Assembly (NCBI RefSeq): GCF_019797765.1
Contig: NZ_CP081862.1
Coordinates: forward strand, 3,348,001 to 3,412,000
Length of the DNA stretch: 64,000 nt
Direction: 5' to 3'
From: Cellulomonas sp. C5510
Lineage (GTDB): Bacteria > Actinomycetota > Actinomycetes > Actinomycetales > Cellulomonadaceae
The stretch's first letter is position 1. The number at the start of each line of letters is the position of its first letter. The notes beneath the pieces were generated by a model. It saw only the letters and a list, made by a program, of their open reading frames with translations. It was not told where the DNA came from and did not search any database. The position numbers and the translations under genes are program-made. Of the stretch, positions 28,303 to 36,278 are shown one piece after another.

Positions 28303-29868
28303 TCACGAGCCGGCCAGGGTCACGTCCCGGAACCGGATCGCCCGGTCGGAGCGCGCCGTGTAGTCCTGGAGGTCCGTGCTCCACGCCTGGATGACCGACG
28401 GGTTGTAGAGGTAGATGTAGCTCGCCTCGTCCGCGATGGTCGTCGCCGCCTGCGCGTAGAGCTCCTGGCGCGCGTCGGTGTCGGTCTCGACCCGGCCGGC
28501 GTCGAGCAGCGCGTCCACCTCGGGGTTGGAGTAGCCCTGCGCGTTGGACCCGCCGTCGCTGTGGTGCTGGGCGTAGTAGAAGTCGTCCGGGTCGATGTTG
28601 CCGAGCCAGCCCATCATCAGCAGGTCGAAGCTGCCGGTGTTCTGCTCGTCCAGCCAGGTGGCGAAGTCCACCGTGCGGATGTCGACCGTGATGCCGAGCG
28701 GCTCGAGGTTGCTGGCGATGATCTGCGCCGCCGTGACGGTCTCCGGGTAGTCGGAGGTCGCCAGGAAGTTGAGCGTCAGCGGCGTGGTGACGCCGGCCTC
28801 GGCGAGCAGCTCCCGCGCCCGGTCGAGGTCCAGGTCGTACTCGTCGTACTCCGTGTACCAGACCGAGTCCTCGGGGATCGCGAGCTGGTTCTCCTGCGCG
28901 GTGCCGTAGGACACGGCCTGGAGGATGGACTCGCGGTCGATCGCGTACGCGACGGCCTGCCGCGCGGCGACGCTGTCCCACGGCGCGTGCGCCTCGTTCA
29001 GCGCGAGGTACCAGTAGTCGTTCGACGGCGAGGTGCCGACCTCGACGCCGTCGGCGCCCTGGAGCTGCTCGAGCTGCTGCGCGGGGATGGAGTCCGTCCA
29101 GTCGATCTCGCCGTTCTGGAGCGCGGCGATCGCGGTGCTGCCCTCGGAGACGAAGGTGAAGTGCACGCCGCCGACGCCGGGCTCACCGCCCCAGTAGTCG
29201 GGGTTCGCCACGAGGTCGATCGACTCGCCGGGCGAGTACGACGCGAGCGAGAACGGCCCCGTGCCGACCGGGGCCGTCGTGATGTCGCCGGACTCGACGT
29301 TCGCCTGCTCGACGATCGCCATGCCCTTGAACCCGCCCAGGTTGGACAGCAGGTTCGGCGTGGGCTGCGACACCGTGATGTCGACCGTGAGGTCGTCCAC
29401 GGCCTCGACGTCGGTCACGGACGCGAACTTCCAGGCGTTCGACAGCTCCTCGTCGATGATCCGGTCGTAGGAGTAGACGACGTCCTCGGCGGTGAAGTCG
29501 CTGCCGTCGTGGAACGTCACGCCGTCGCGCAGGTGGAACGTCCAGGTGAGCTGGTCGTCGCTGACCTCCCAGGACTCCGCGAGCGCCGGCTGCATCTCGA
29601 GGTTCTCGTCCGGCTCGACGAGCGTGTCGAACACGTTCTCGAGCACCTGGAACGCGAAGTAGGAGGACGTCGACTGCGGGTCGAGCTGGTCGGGCTCGCC
29701 GGCGATCGCGGCCCGGAGCACCGGCAGGTCGGAGGCGCCGGTGGCTCCGCCGTCGGAGCCGTCGAGGTCCACGGACTCGCCCGCGGAGCAGGCGGAGAGC
29801 AGCAGCATCCCGGCGGCGGCGCCGGCGACGCCGGCGGTGAGGGCCCTGCGGGCGGGGGGTCGTCGCAT
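28303..29868 (-). CDS. peptide-type ABC importer, substrate-binding lipoprotein
   Basis: A 521-residue SBP_bac_5 protein. Basic start, hydrophobic stretch and lipobox LLSAC (Cys at about 27). The mature part begins LRAAIAGEPDQLDPQ and includes the family's WTFHLRDGVTFHDGSDFTAEDVVYS and APVGTGPFSLASYSPGESIDL in outline. GGAGACC precedes the ATG at 29868. Ligands of this family are peptides, nickel chelates or small amides; the adjacent DUF1028 protein suggests a peptide-like or amide substrate. First gene of the transport operon; the repeat at 29924-29950 lies in its promoter. Confidence 0.92.
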   Translation of the reverse strand: MRRPPARRALTAGVAGAAAGMLLLSACSAGESVDLDGSDGGATGASDLPVLRAAIAGEPDQLDPQSTSSYFAFQVLENVFDTLVEPDENLEMQPALAESWEVSDDQLTWTFHLRDGVTFHDGSDFTAEDVVYSYDRIIDEELSNAWKFASVTDVEAVDDLTVDITVSQPTPNLLSNLGGFKGMAIVEQANVESGDITTAPVGTGPFSLASYSPGESIDLVANPDYWGGEPGVGGVHFTFVSEGSTAIAALQNGEIDWTDSIPAQQLEQLQGADGVEVGTSPSNDYWYLALNEAHAPWDSVAARQAVAYAIDRESILQAVSYGTAQENQLAIPEDSVWYTEYDEYDLDLDRARELLAEAGVTTPLTLNFLATSDYPETVTAAQIIASNLEPLGITVDIRTVDFATWLDEQNTGSFDLLMMGWLGNIDPDDFYYAQHHSDGGSNAQGYSNPEVDALLDAGRVETDTDARQELYAQAATTIADEASYIYLYNPSVIQAWSTDLQDYTARSDRAIRFRDVTLAGS

Positions 29869-29923
29869 GAGGTCTCCGGGTGGGCTCGGGGTGCGCGGCC
29901 GCGGCGGTGGGGGGACCCGCGGA

Positions 29924-29950
29924 TGCATCACCATGTTGATCGTTGCATCA
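29924..29950. promoter_or_regulatory. direct repeat in the importer/DUF1028 divergent promoter
   Basis: TGCATCA occurs at 29924-29930 and 29944-29950, exactly 20 bp apart (two helical turns), 56 bp upstream of the binding-protein start and 76 bp upstream of the DUF1028 start. A candidate operator for the XRE-cupin regulator encoded nearby. Confidence 0.5.
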
Positions 29951-30025
29951 GCCTGACCCCTCACCCCACAATCGGACAAGTCGCTCGGCCGAGTCGAAAC
30001 ACGACCGCAACACACGGAGCCCGCC

Positions 30026-30748
30026 CTGACCTACACGATCCTCGTCGCCCAGCCCGGCCTGCTCGGCGCCGCGACCGCCAGCCGCTCGCTGGCCGCGGGC
30101 AACGCCGTGCTCGCCGTCGCGCCCCACGTCGGCGTCACGGTCAGCCAGGCCTGGACGAACCGTCGGCTGCGCGGCCTGCTGCTCGGCGCGCTCGCCGACG
30201 GCGAGGCCCCCGCCGCCGCCGTCGCCCGCGTGCCCGAGTGGGACGAGGAGCCCGAGCTGCGCCAGGTGGCCGCCCTGACCCCGGACGGCCGCGGCGCCCA
30301 CCGCACCGGCGCGTCCTGCACGGCCTGGGCGGGCGGGCTCGTGGCGCCGGGCGTCGTCGTGGTCGGCAACCTGCTCACGGGGCCCGAGGTGCTCGACGCG
30401 ATGCTCGACGCCTGGACCTCCGGCGCCGGGGTCCCGGAGCAGGCGCCGCCGCTCGAGCCCGAGCTCGCCGAGGCGCTCACCGAGACGTTCGACGCGCCCG
30501 TGGTGTCGCCGGTCGACCCGGCGCTCGCGCTCGCGCACCGCCTCGCCGCCGCGCTGCGGGCCGGGGAGGCCGCCGGCGGCGACCGGCGCGGGCGCCAGAG
30601 CGCCGCGATCCAGGTGGCGCGCACCGCGTCCGAGCGGATCTGGCCCCCGCAGCTCGCCGTCGACCTGCGGGTGGACGACGGCGAGCACCCCGTCGACGAG
30701 CTCGGGCGGCTGCTCGCGCTGCCCGGGGCGTCGTCGCCGGCCGCGTGA
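30026..30748 (+). CDS. DUF1028 family protein, probable CTG start
   Basis: A 240-residue protein of the DUF1028 family (Ntn-hydrolase-like fold). Conserved blocks are YTILVAQPGLLGAATASRSLAAG (in outline), SQAWTNRRLRGLLL, HTGASCTAWAG-like HRTGASCTAWAGG, NLLTGPEVLDAM and AGGDRRGRQSAAI. The conserved N-terminal block lies upstream of the first ATG in frame (30107). Between the preceding in-frame stop (29954) and that ATG there is no ATG, GTG or TTG ahead of the block, but CTG at 30026 sits 6 bp after GGAG and immediately before it. Neighbours suggest it acts on a product of the peptide importer. Confidence 0.8.
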   Translation: MTYTILVAQPGLLGAATASRSLAAGNAVLAVAPHVGVTVSQAWTNRRLRGLLLGALADGEAPAAAVARVPEWDEEPELRQVAALTPDGRGAHRTGASCTAWAGGLVAPGVVVVGNLLTGPEVLDAMLDAWTSGAGVPEQAPPLEPELAEALTETFDAPVVSPVDPALALAHRLAAALRAGEAAGGDRRGRQSAAIQVARTASERIWPPQLAVDLRVDDGEHPVDELGRLLALPGASSPAA

Positions 30749-30754
30749 GCCGGC

Positions 30755-31330
30755 TCAGCTCTCCGTCGGCGAGACGGCGCCGAGCACCACGGTGACGCCG
30801 TCGTGCGCGTTCGCCCACCAGTGCGGCGTCGAGCAGCCGTAGGTCATCGCGTCCCCGGGACCGAGCTCCACCCGCCGCTCGCCGTGCACGACCAGCAGCC
30901 GCCCCTCCTCCACGAGCACCGACTCCGTGCCGAGGTGCCGGAACGGCCGGCCCTCGTTGGTGAAGCCGGCCGGCAGCGTCGAGCGGATGAGCTGCAGGTT
31001 CGACTGCATGCGGGGTGTGAGCAGCTCCCGCACGGGCGGCGCCGCCACGCCCGGCGTCTCCGGCAGCCGGTGCCGCTCGTCCGCGCGCACCACCATCTCG
31101 TCCCCGCCGAGGCCCGACAGCAGCTTGGGCAGCGTCACCTGCAGCGCGGCCGCCAGCCGGTGCAGGGAGACGAAGCTCGGGTTGCCCTTGCCGCGCTCCA
31201 GCTCGCTGATGAGGCCGAAGCTCACGCCGGACAGCTCGCTGAGCGTCTTCACGGACAGCCGCTGGCGCTGGCGCTCCACCTTGAGGGCGGCGCCCAGCGC
31301 GGCGATCTCGAGCTTCTCGTCGTCCGGCAC
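30755..31330 (-). CDS. XRE-family regulator with cupin sensor domain
   Basis: A 191-residue regulator. The helix-turn-helix occupies about residues 10-65 (LKVERQRQRLSVKTLSELSGVSFGLISELERG in outline) and a cupin domain about 105-185 (FRHLGTESVLVEEGRLLVVHGERRVELGPGDAM in outline). This architecture commonly controls amino-acid, peptide or polyamine uptake. It converges on the DUF1028 gene, 6 bp apart, and probably controls the importer and DUF1028 genes. Confidence 0.88.
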   Translation of the reverse strand: MPDDEKLEIAALGAALKVERQRQRLSVKTLSELSGVSFGLISELERGKGNPSFVSLHRLAAALQVTLPKLLSGLGGDEMVVRADERHRLPETPGVAAPPVRELLTPRMQSNLQLIRSTLPAGFTNEGRPFRHLGTESVLVEEGRLLVVHGERRVELGPGDAMTYGCSTPHWWANAHDGVTVVLGAVSPTES

Positions 31331-31391
31331 CCTGGCGACACTAGCGAGCGGCGACGTCGCGCGGGGGGCGCGGGACGGGTCCGCGGTCGCG

Positions 31392-31421
31392 TACGATCCC
31401 CGTTTATGCGAACGATTCTCA
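31392..31421 (+). promoter_or_regulatory. probable leaderless promoter and metal-box-like dyad
   Basis: TACGAT (31392-31397) has -10 character and ends 8 bp before the ATG, which would put transcription start at or next to the start codon. TGCGAACGATTCTCA (31407-31421) is a 7-1-7 imperfect palindrome (TGnGAAnnnTTCnCA) resembling Fur/Zur-type boxes of actinobacteria. Its overlap with the start codon is sensible only if the mRNA is leaderless or nearly so. Confidence 0.45.
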
Positions 31422-32431
31422 TTCCTGTCACGGCGCTGCTCGCCGTGCTCGTCGGGTGCGCGCCCTCCCCGTCGTCCGCCGCCGGGGCCGGCGACGCGCC
31501 CTCCGCAGGGGCCGGCGCCGTGACCCTCACGAGCTGCGGCCTCGACGTCACGGTTCCCGCCCCGCCGCAGCGCGCCGTCACCCTCGAGCAGGGCGCCACC
31601 GAGCTGCTGCTCGCGCTCGGGCTCGAGGACCGGATGGTCGGCACGAGCTACCTCACCGACGCCGTCGCGCCCGAGTACGCCGACGCCTACGCCGCGGTGC
31701 CGGTGCTGGCCGCCCAGTACCCGACCGCCGAGCAGCTCCGCGCGGCGGACCCGGACTTCGTCTACTCGATGCGCGCCTCGGCGTTCGGCCCGGACGCCGT
31801 CGGCGCCCGCGCGGAGCTCGCCGACCTGGGGGTGCCCGCGTACCTGTCCGCGAACGACTGCGAGGACCCGTCGCTCGTCACCGGGGACACCGGCTTCGAC
31901 CGGATCTTCGCCGAGGTCACGGACCTGGCCGCCGTCTTCGGCGTCGAGGACCGCGGAGCGGAGCTGGTCCGCGAGCAGCAGGAGGTGCTCGACGCCGTGA
32001 CCGCGTCCGCGGCCGACGCCGGCGACCTCGACGTCGCCTGGCTGTACTCGACGATCGACGGCGCACCCATCGTGGCCGGCGGCACCGGGCTGCCGCAGAC
32101 GCTCACGGAGCTCGCCGGCGGCCGCAACGCGTTCGCCGACCTCGACGCGCAGTGGGCCGAGACGAGCTGGGACGAGATCGCCCAGCGCGACCCGGACGTC
32201 CTGGTGCTCGCCGACCTGTCCCGCGGGCTCGCCGGGGACAGCGCCGCCGACAAGACCGCGATGCTGCGCGACGACACCGTCACCGCCGAGCTGTCCGCGG
32301 TCCGGGCCGACCGGCTCGTCGCGATCCCGGCCACGGAGATGGACCCGTCGGTCCGCAGCGTGGACGCGCTCGCGACGCTGTCGGACGCGCTCGTCGGGTT
32401 CGCGGGGGCGGACGCGGGGGCGGACGCGTGA
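31406..32431 (+). CDS. FecB/BtuF-type ABC substrate-binding lipoprotein
   Basis: A 341-residue lipoprotein with a short signal and the lipobox LVGC (Cys at about 18). The mature protein begins with TLTSCGLDVTVPAPPQRAVTL and has the family blocks LLALGLEDRMVGTSYL and SWDEIAQRDPDVLVL. Two mature Cys (TSCGL, ANDCED) could form a disulfide. The class binds metal chelates, siderophores or cobalamin. The composition and operon also resemble the cassette proposed for uptake of the deazaflavin precursor F420-0 in actinobacteria that lack F420 synthesis. I cannot decide between these. It overlaps the methyltransferase gene by 4 bp. Confidence 0.85.
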   Translation: MRTILIPVTALLAVLVGCAPSPSSAAGAGDAPSAGAGAVTLTSCGLDVTVPAPPQRAVTLEQGATELLLALGLEDRMVGTSYLTDAVAPEYADAYAAVPVLAAQYPTAEQLRAADPDFVYSMRASAFGPDAVGARAELADLGVPAYLSANDCEDPSLVTGDTGFDRIFAEVTDLAAVFGVEDRGAELVREQQEVLDAVTASAADAGDLDVAWLYSTIDGAPIVAGGTGLPQTLTELAGGRNAFADLDAQWAETSWDEIAQRDPDVLVLADLSRGLAGDSAADKTAMLRDDTVTAELSAVRADRLVAIPATEMDPSVRSVDALATLSDALVGFAGADAGADA

Positions 32432-33192
32432 GCGCCCCGACGACCGCCTGGGCCGGGGAGCACCTCGCCGCGTGGGACCGCCAGCAGGCCGCGTACATCA
32501 ACCGCCGCGAGGACCGGTTCACCGTCATGCTCGACGTGCTGGCCGAGACCGTGCCGCCCGGCGCGCTCGTGGTCGACCTGGCGTGCGGACCGGGCTCGGT
32601 CTCCGCGCGGGTGCTGGACCGGTTCCCCGGCGTGACGTGCGTCGCGGTCGACTACGACCCGATGCTGCTCGAGCTCGGCCGGCTGGCGCTCGCCGGCCAC
32701 GGCGACCGCGTCGCGTTCCGGGAGGCGGACCTCTGGGACCCCACGTGGACCCGGGTGCTCGACGGGCGGCGCCCGCACGCCGTGCTGTCCTCGACGGCGC
32801 TGCACTGGCTGCCCGCGGACGTCCTCACCCGGGTGTACCGGGACGTCGCGGAGGTGCTCGAGCCCGGGGGCGTGCTGCTCAACGCCGACCACCTGCGCCA
32901 GCCCGGCGGCCGCCCGCTGTTCGAGGAGCTCGCCCGGCGCGACGACGCCGCCACCCAGGCTCGCGACCGCGCCGCGGGGGCGCTGAGCTGGGACGAGTGG
33001 TTCTCGGCCCTCGCGGCGCACCCGCACCTCGCGCCCCTGGCCGCCGAGCGGGAGCGCCGGTTCGCCGGCCGGCCGCCGAACCCGGACCTCGGGCTCGCGT
33101 TCCACGTCGCCGCGCTGCGGGCCGGCGGGTTCCGCGAGGCGGGCCCCGTGTGGCAGCACCTCGATGACTACGTCGTCCTCGCGCAGCGCTGA
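32428..33192 (+). CDS. class I SAM-dependent methyltransferase
   Basis: A 254-residue enzyme. Motif I VVDLACGPGSVSARVL (about 46-61) binds SAM, the acidic residue ending strand 2 is in VAVDYDPMLL, and AVLSSTALHWL is motif IV. The C-terminal half has no recognisable substrate domain. GTG 32428 overlaps the lipoprotein stop (GTGA), and the permease gene starts inside its last 29 bp, so it is locked into the transport operon. It may modify the imported ligand or its chelate. A methyltransferase in this position is unusual for a plain siderophore importer. Confidence 0.85.
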   Translation: MSAPTTAWAGEHLAAWDRQQAAYINRREDRFTVMLDVLAETVPPGALVVDLACGPGSVSARVLDRFPGVTCVAVDYDPMLLELGRLALAGHGDRVAFREADLWDPTWTRVLDGRRPHAVLSSTALHWLPADVLTRVYRDVAEVLEPGGVLLNADHLRQPGGRPLFEELARRDDAATQARDRAAGALSWDEWFSALAAHPHLAPLAAERERRFAGRPPNPDLGLAFHVAALRAGGFREAGPVWQHLDDYVVLAQR

Positions 33193-34201
33193 GCCCGCGA
33201 GGACGGCGGCCGCGACGGCCGGGGCGGCGCTGCTGCTCGCGGCCGTCGCGGTCGCGGCCGTGGCCGTGGGCGGCGGCGAGCTCACGTGGGCCGAGACCGC
33301 GCGGTCGCTCGGCGCGCACCTGGGCCTGCCCGTCGAGCCGCTGGCCCCGCTCGCGGACTCCGTCGTGTGGGACCTGCGCCTGCCGCGGGTCCTCCTCGCG
33401 GGCGTCGCGGGGGCGGGGCTCGCCACCTGCGGGGCGGTGCTCCAGGCGGTGACCCGCAACGCGCTGGCCGACCCGTACCTGCTCGGGATCTCCTCCGGCG
33501 CGTCCACGGGCGCGGTGCTGGTGCTCGTGGCCGGGGTCGGCGGCGGCGTGGTGTCGCTGGCCGGCGGGGCGCTCGTCGGCGGGCTGGCCGCGTTCGCGCT
33601 CGTCATGCTGCTGCTCGGGCGCAGCGCGTCCAGCACCGGGCGCCTCGTCCTCACGGGCGTGGTGGTCGGCCAGCTCTTCGCCGCGCTCACCACCCTCGTG
33701 CTGCTCGGGTGGGGCGACGCGGACGCCGCACGGGGGATGACGGCCTGGCTCACCGGGTCGCTCGCCGCCGCGCGGTGGCCCGCCGTGCTGCTGTGCGCCG
33801 TCGTGACCGCGGTGGCGCTGCTGGTCCTGCGCCTGATCGCCTCCGACCTCGACGCGTTCGCCTTCGGCGCCCGGTCCGCGGCGGCGCTCGGCGTCCCGGT
33901 CGCCACGGTCCGGACCGTGGCGCTGGTGACGACAGCCGCCGTGACCGCCGTCGTCGTGTCGAGCGTCGGCGCGATCGGCTTCGTCGGCCTGATCGTCCCG
34001 CACGCCGTGCGCGCGCTCGCCGGACCGCTGCACCGCCGGCTCCTGCCGCTGAGCGCTGCCGGGGGCGCGCTGTTCCTCGTGCTCGCCGACACCGTCGCGC
34101 GCACGGCCCTCGCACCCCGGCAGATCCCCGCCGGCGTCGTCACCGCGCTGCTCGGCGTCCCCGCGTTCCTCGTCGTGCTCCGACGCCGGGAGCGCGGGTG
34201 A
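33164..34201 (+). CDS. FecCD-type ABC importer permease
   Basis: A 345-residue permease with about nine or ten helices. Family blocks include LPRVLLAGVAGAGLATCGAVLQAVTRNALADPYLLGISSGAS (in outline, about 74-114), SVGAIGFVGLIVPHAVRAL and RQIPAGVVTALLGVPAFLVVL. The start at 33164 overlaps the methyltransferase end by 29 bp; the extra residues before the first helix are plausible. Confidence 0.9.
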   Translation: MTTSSSRSAEPARTAAATAGAALLLAAVAVAAVAVGGGELTWAETARSLGAHLGLPVEPLAPLADSVVWDLRLPRVLLAGVAGAGLATCGAVLQAVTRNALADPYLLGISSGASTGAVLVLVAGVGGGVVSLAGGALVGGLAAFALVMLLLGRSASSTGRLVLTGVVVGQLFAALTTLVLLGWGDADAARGMTAWLTGSLAAARWPAVLLCAVVTAVALLVLRLIASDLDAFAFGARSAAALGVPVATVRTVALVTTAAVTAVVVSSVGAIGFVGLIVPHAVRALAGPLHRRLLPLSAAGGALFLVLADTVARTALAPRQIPAGVVTALLGVPAFLVVLRRRERG

Positions 34202-34998
34202 CCCCCGGCGGGCCGGTCGGGATCTCCGGCCGCGGTCTCACCGTCCGCGTCCGGGGGCGCTCCGCGCCGGTCCTCGACGACGTCGACGTCGACGCGCCGC
34301 CCAGCCGGGTGACCGGCCTGATCGGCCCCAACGGCTCGGGCAAGACGACCCTGCTGCACACCCTGTCCGGCGCGATCGCACCCGGACGCGGCCAGGTGCG
34401 GGTCGGCGGGCGGGCGCTCGCGGACGTGCCCCGCCGGGAGCGCGCCCGCACCCTGGCCGTCATGGAGCAGTCCGGCGACACCGACACCGACCTGACGGTC
34501 GCCGACGTGGTCGCCCTGGCGCGGCTGCCCCACCGCGGGCGGCTCGCCCCGCCCACGCCGCAGGACGAGGCCGCGTGCGCCCACGCCCTGGACCTCGTCG
34601 GCATGTCCGGGACCGGGCGGCGCCGCTGGCGCACGCTGTCCGGCGGCGAGCGCCAGCGCGTGCACGCCGCCCGCGCGCTCGCCCAGGAGCCGCAGGTCCT
34701 GCTGCTCGACGAGCCGACGAACCACCTGGACGTCCAGCACCAGCACGAGCTGCTCGCGCTGCTCACCGGCCTGGCCGCGTCCGGGCCGACCGTGGTCGTC
34801 GTGCTGCACGACCTCGCGCTGGCCGCGCGGTACTGCGACCGGCTGGTGGTCCTGCGCGCCGGGCGGGTGCACGCCGCCGGCCCGACCGCCGACGCGCTCA
34901 CCGCCGGGACGCTGCGCGACGTGTTCGGCGTCCGGGCCGACGTCCGGCGGGACGACGCGGGGCTGCGCGTGGAGGTGCTCGGACCGGCGGGCGGGTGA
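34198..34998 (+). CDS. FecE/BtuD-type ABC ATP-binding protein
   Basis: A 266-residue ATPase: Walker A LIGPNGSGKTT (about 41-51), Q-loop in AVMEQSG, signature LSGGERQR (about 147), Walker B VLLLDEPTNHLD and the switch His in VVLHDLAL. GTG 34198 overlaps the permease stop by 4 bp. It completes the importer. It converges on the NTF2-like gene. Confidence 0.92.
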   Translation: MTPGGPVGISGRGLTVRVRGRSAPVLDDVDVDAPPSRVTGLIGPNGSGKTTLLHTLSGAIAPGRGQVRVGGRALADVPRRERARTLAVMEQSGDTDTDLTVADVVALARLPHRGRLAPPTPQDEAACAHALDLVGMSGTGRRRWRTLSGGERQRVHAARALAQEPQVLLLDEPTNHLDVQHQHELLALLTGLAASGPTVVVVLHDLALAARYCDRLVVLRAGRVHAAGPTADALTAGTLRDVFGVRADVRRDDAGLRVEVLGPAGG

Positions 34999-35005
34999 CG
35001 CGCGG

Positions 35006-35359
35006 TCAGGGGGCGATGACGAGCTCCGCCACCAGCCCTCCCTCGAGGGCGAACCGGTAGCGCAGGTCCACCACGCCACCGGGGAAGTCGCCCTCCAGGC
35101 GGTGCGTGACGACCCAGCGCGCGTCGTCCACGCGCTCCGCGCCGACGAGCGTGGTCGTGTACGTGAACTCCGACCCGGCCCGGGTGAGGAAGCGGCGGAC
35201 ACCGTCGCTCCCCCGGTACGTGGTGCCGTCGTCGACGACGACGGCACCGGGGGTCGAGACCCGGACGGCCGCCTCGGCGTCGCAGGCGGACTGGGCGGCG
35301 AGGAAGGCGCGGACGGCGGCGGGCAGGTCCTCGGGGCGGGTGCTGGTGGGAGTGGTCAT
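35006..35359 (-). CDS. NTF2/SnoaL-like protein
   Basis: A 117-residue protein of the SnoaL-like fold: an N-terminal helix (LPAAVRAFLAAQSACDAEAAV), the GAVVVDDGTTYRG strand pair with SDGVRRFL, and closing beta-strands. Many such proteins are small polyketide cyclases or uncharacterised stress proteins. ATG 35359 is divergent from the MerR regulator and the regulator's operator lies in the 78-bp gap, so it is a likely target. Confidence 0.72.
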   Translation of the reverse strand: MTTPTSTRPEDLPAAVRAFLAAQSACDAEAAVRVSTPGAVVVDDGTTYRGSDGVRRFLTRAGSEFTYTTTLVGAERVDDARWVVTHRLEGDFPGGVVDLRYRFALEGGLVAELVIAP

Positions 35360-35403
35360 GGCTGCAGCGTGCACGCCGCCGCCGCGGGAGGGTCAACGGC
35401 TGG

Positions 35404-35424
35404 ACCCTCCCCCCGGGGGAGGGT
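35404..35424. promoter_or_regulatory. MerR-type operator
   Basis: ACCCTCCCCCC followed by GGGGGAGGGT is a near-perfect palindrome with one extra C. It is the form often seen upstream of MerR regulators with GyrI-like domains. It lies 13 bp before the regulator's GTG, between the divergent genes. Confidence 0.72.
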
Positions 35425-35437
35425 GCACGATGACGGC

Positions 35438-36250
35438 GTGCTGGCCATCGGGGAGTTCTCGCGCCTGACCCACCTGAGCATCCGGACGCTGCGCCGCTAC
35501 CACGAGGCCGGGCTGCTCGAGCCGGCGCACGTGGACCCCGTGACCGGCTACCGGTCCTACGACCCGGACCAGATCGGCGTCGCGCAGGTCGTGCACCGGC
35601 TGCGCGAGCTCGACGTCCCCCTGGCGGACGTGCGGCGGATCCTCGGCACCGACGACCCGGACCACCGGGCCGCGCTGGTCTCCGACCACCTGCGCCGGCT
35701 GGAGGCCGAGCTGGACCGCACCCGCGCCGCCGTCGCGTCGCTGCGCCGGCTGCTGCGCCCCGGTCCGGCACCGCTCCCGGTCGAGCTGCGCGCCGTCCCG
35801 GAGGTCGTGGTCGCCGCCGTCGAGGGCGACGTCGCGCACGACGAGGTGCTCGCCTGGTACGCCGGCGCGATGGCCGAGCTCGACGCCGCGCTCGACGCCG
35901 CCGGGGAGCCCGCGGGCGTCCCGGGCGGGTCGTACGACAACGCGCTGTTCGAGGACGGCCGCGGGCACGTCGTCGTCCACCGGCCCGCCGCCCGCCCGCC
36001 GCGGGTCGGCCGCGTGCACCCGGTGACGCTGCCGGCCGTCGAGCTGGCCGTCACCACGCACGCCGGCGAGCACGACGACATCGACGTCACCTACGGCGAG
36101 CTCGGCGCGTGGGTGGTCGCCAACGCCCTCGTGGTCGCCGGGCCCGTGCGGGAGACCTACCTCGTCGGGCCGCGCGACACCCCCGACCCGGCCGCGTGGC
36201 GGACCGAGATCGGGTGGCCGGTGTTCCGCCTCGCGACGCCGCCGCGCTGA
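35438..36250 (+). CDS. MerR-family regulator with GyrI-like effector domain
   Basis: A 270-residue regulator. The MerR winged helix occupies residues 1-70 (IGEFSRLTHLSIRTLRRYHEAGLL in outline, then YRSYDPDQ), a coiled coil 75-115 is the dimer helix, and residues 125-270 form a GyrI-like small-molecule-binding domain with EIGWPVF near the end. Such proteins are multidrug-responsive activators. GTG 35438 was chosen because the fold begins at once after it. Confidence 0.87.
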   Translation: MLAIGEFSRLTHLSIRTLRRYHEAGLLEPAHVDPVTGYRSYDPDQIGVAQVVHRLRELDVPLADVRRILGTDDPDHRAALVSDHLRRLEAELDRTRAAVASLRRLLRPGPAPLPVELRAVPEVVVAAVEGDVAHDEVLAWYAGAMAELDAALDAAGEPAGVPGGSYDNALFEDGRGHVVVHRPAARPPRVGRVHPVTLPAVELAVTTHAGEHDDIDVTYGELGAWVVANALVVAGPVRETYLVGPRDTPDPAAWRTEIGWPVFRLATPPR

Positions 36251-36278
36251 CGGCGCGGTGCCGTCCGGGCCGCGCGCG

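Noticed and set aside
31762..35247. Minus-strand open frame of 1161 codons across the FecBCD operon
   Set aside because: Crosses four well-supported plus-strand genes and has no recognisable domain.
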